From contig CAWAFI010000018.1 in the NCBI GenBank assembly GCA_963781285.1, positions 248,001-312,000 of the forward strand: a DNA stretch of 64,000 nucleotides, in the 5' to 3' direction. The number at the start of each line of letters is the position of its first letter. Position 1 is the stretch's first letter. The translations under genes and the position numbers were made by a program. The stretch comes from CAIWHR01 sp963781285. Its GTDB lineage: Bacteria; Pseudomonadota; Gammaproteobacteria; Burkholderiales; Casimicrobiaceae. Under the pieces are notes generated by a model. The model searched no databases, was not told the origin of the DNA, and saw nothing but the letters and a program-made list of their open reading frames with translations. Positions 63,676-64,000 of this stretch are shown here, piece by piece.

Positions 63676-64000
63676 ATGCGGATCGACAACGAAGTCAAGC
63701 TCGACTTCAAGGACGTGCTGATCCGGCCGAAGCGCTCGACACTCACGACGCGCTCGGACGTCGACATTTCGCGCGAGTTCACGTTCCGACACGCACAGGT
63801 CAGGTATCACGGCATCCCGATCGTTGCCGCGAACATGGATACGACGGGCACGTTCGCGATCGCCCGGGCGCTCGACCCGTTCAAGCTGTCGACCGCGCTG
63901 CACAAACATTACGCGGTCGGCGAGTGCGTCGATTTTTTTACGACGTTGGAGCGCAAGAGCGCAGCCTTTTACTCGATGGGCATCGCCCGCGCCGACGAGG
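63676..64000 (+). CDS. guaC: GMP reductase, N-terminal part (runs off the window)
   Basis: The first 108 codons read MRIDNEVKLDFKDVLIRPKR, STLTTRSDVDISREFTF and GIPIVAANMDTTGTFAIARA. These match GuaC of the IMPDH/GMPR family, which deaminates GMP to IMP with NADPH. Catalytic Cys and the NADPH region would lie beyond base 64000. It begins 61 bases after gltL on the same strand and shows no frame break in the visible part. Confidence 0.88.
   Translation, partial: MRIDNEVKLDFKDVLIRPKRSTLTTRSDVDISREFTFRHAQVRYHGIPIVAANMDTTGTFAIARALDPFKLSTALHKHYAVGECVDFFTTLERKSAAFYSMGIARADE

Overview
The window is a GC-rich (by eye about two thirds G+C), gene-dense bacterial chromosome segment with no tRNA, rRNA, IS element, phage gene or CRISPR array that I can see. 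Gene content suggests a metabolically versatile betaproteobacterium (Burkholderiales/Rhodocyclales type): TRAP uptake, a homogentisate-forming aromatic route, an Azoarcus/Thauera-like 2-oxoglutarate:NADP+ oxidoreductase and a selenoneine cluster. This assignment is inferred from gene content, not from a marker gene.

Layout. (1) 1-12236: a truncated LysR regulator diverges from a long + strand cluster: fused indolepyruvate ferredoxin oxidoreductase (iorA, iorB-DUF6537), a 4HBT thioesterase, a TRAP transporter (QMP), an MBL-fold protein with an eroded metal site, an FAD aromatic hydroxylase with a small DUF2783 partner, a homogentisate 1,2-dioxygenase and a cytidine-deaminase-like protein. Read in order these enzymes could turn aryl-pyruvates into aryl-acetates, then homogentisate, then the ring-opened product. 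(2) 12334-21764: assorted genes (MBL hydrolase, lipoproteins, GGDEF-EAL protein, cardiolipin synthase, IclR regulator, a large uncharacterised protein). (3) 21898-27722: egtD and egtB (ergothioneine) next to senC, senB and senA (selenoneine). (4) 28073-40811: a ferredoxin/NADPH redox island with Nfn transhydrogenase (nfnAB), one 2-oxoacid:ferredoxin oxidoreductase, a 742-residue Fe-S protein of unknown function, and a second three-gene oxidoreductase resembling 2-oxoglutarate:NADP+ oxidoreductase. (5) 40860-50945: AsmA, a Cu/Ag efflux system (cusCBA) behind a small secreted Cys protein, an SOS-associated peptidase and an EcsC-like protein. (6) 51084-57659: molybdenum-cofactor genes (mobB, moaD, moaE) split by a beta-barrel protein and overlapping a 2-keto-3-deoxy sugar-acid operon (two kinases, SDR, cupin), then a fluoride channel with a DUF190 gene. 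(7) 57795-64000: quinone reductase, NAD(P)HX repair enzyme, a glutamate/aspartate-type ABC transporter and a truncated GMP reductase.

Three FNR/Anr-type boxes (TTGAT-N4-ATCAA) are visible: near-perfect copies before iorAB and before the nfn/oxidoreductase island, and a perfect copy before the copper efflux operon. They suggest that oxygen-sensitive ferredoxin chemistry and copper export are switched on together when oxygen falls.

Sequence quality. About 25 single-base frame breaks interrupt otherwise well-conserved genes, nearly all of them +1, concentrated at 17.9, 24.8-26.8, 34.2-35.6, 58.6-59.0 and 60.5-63.3 kb. In each gene the protein resumes at once in another frame, and removing the extra bases gives a whole number of codons. 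I treat these as probable sequence errors and annotate the genes as single units.
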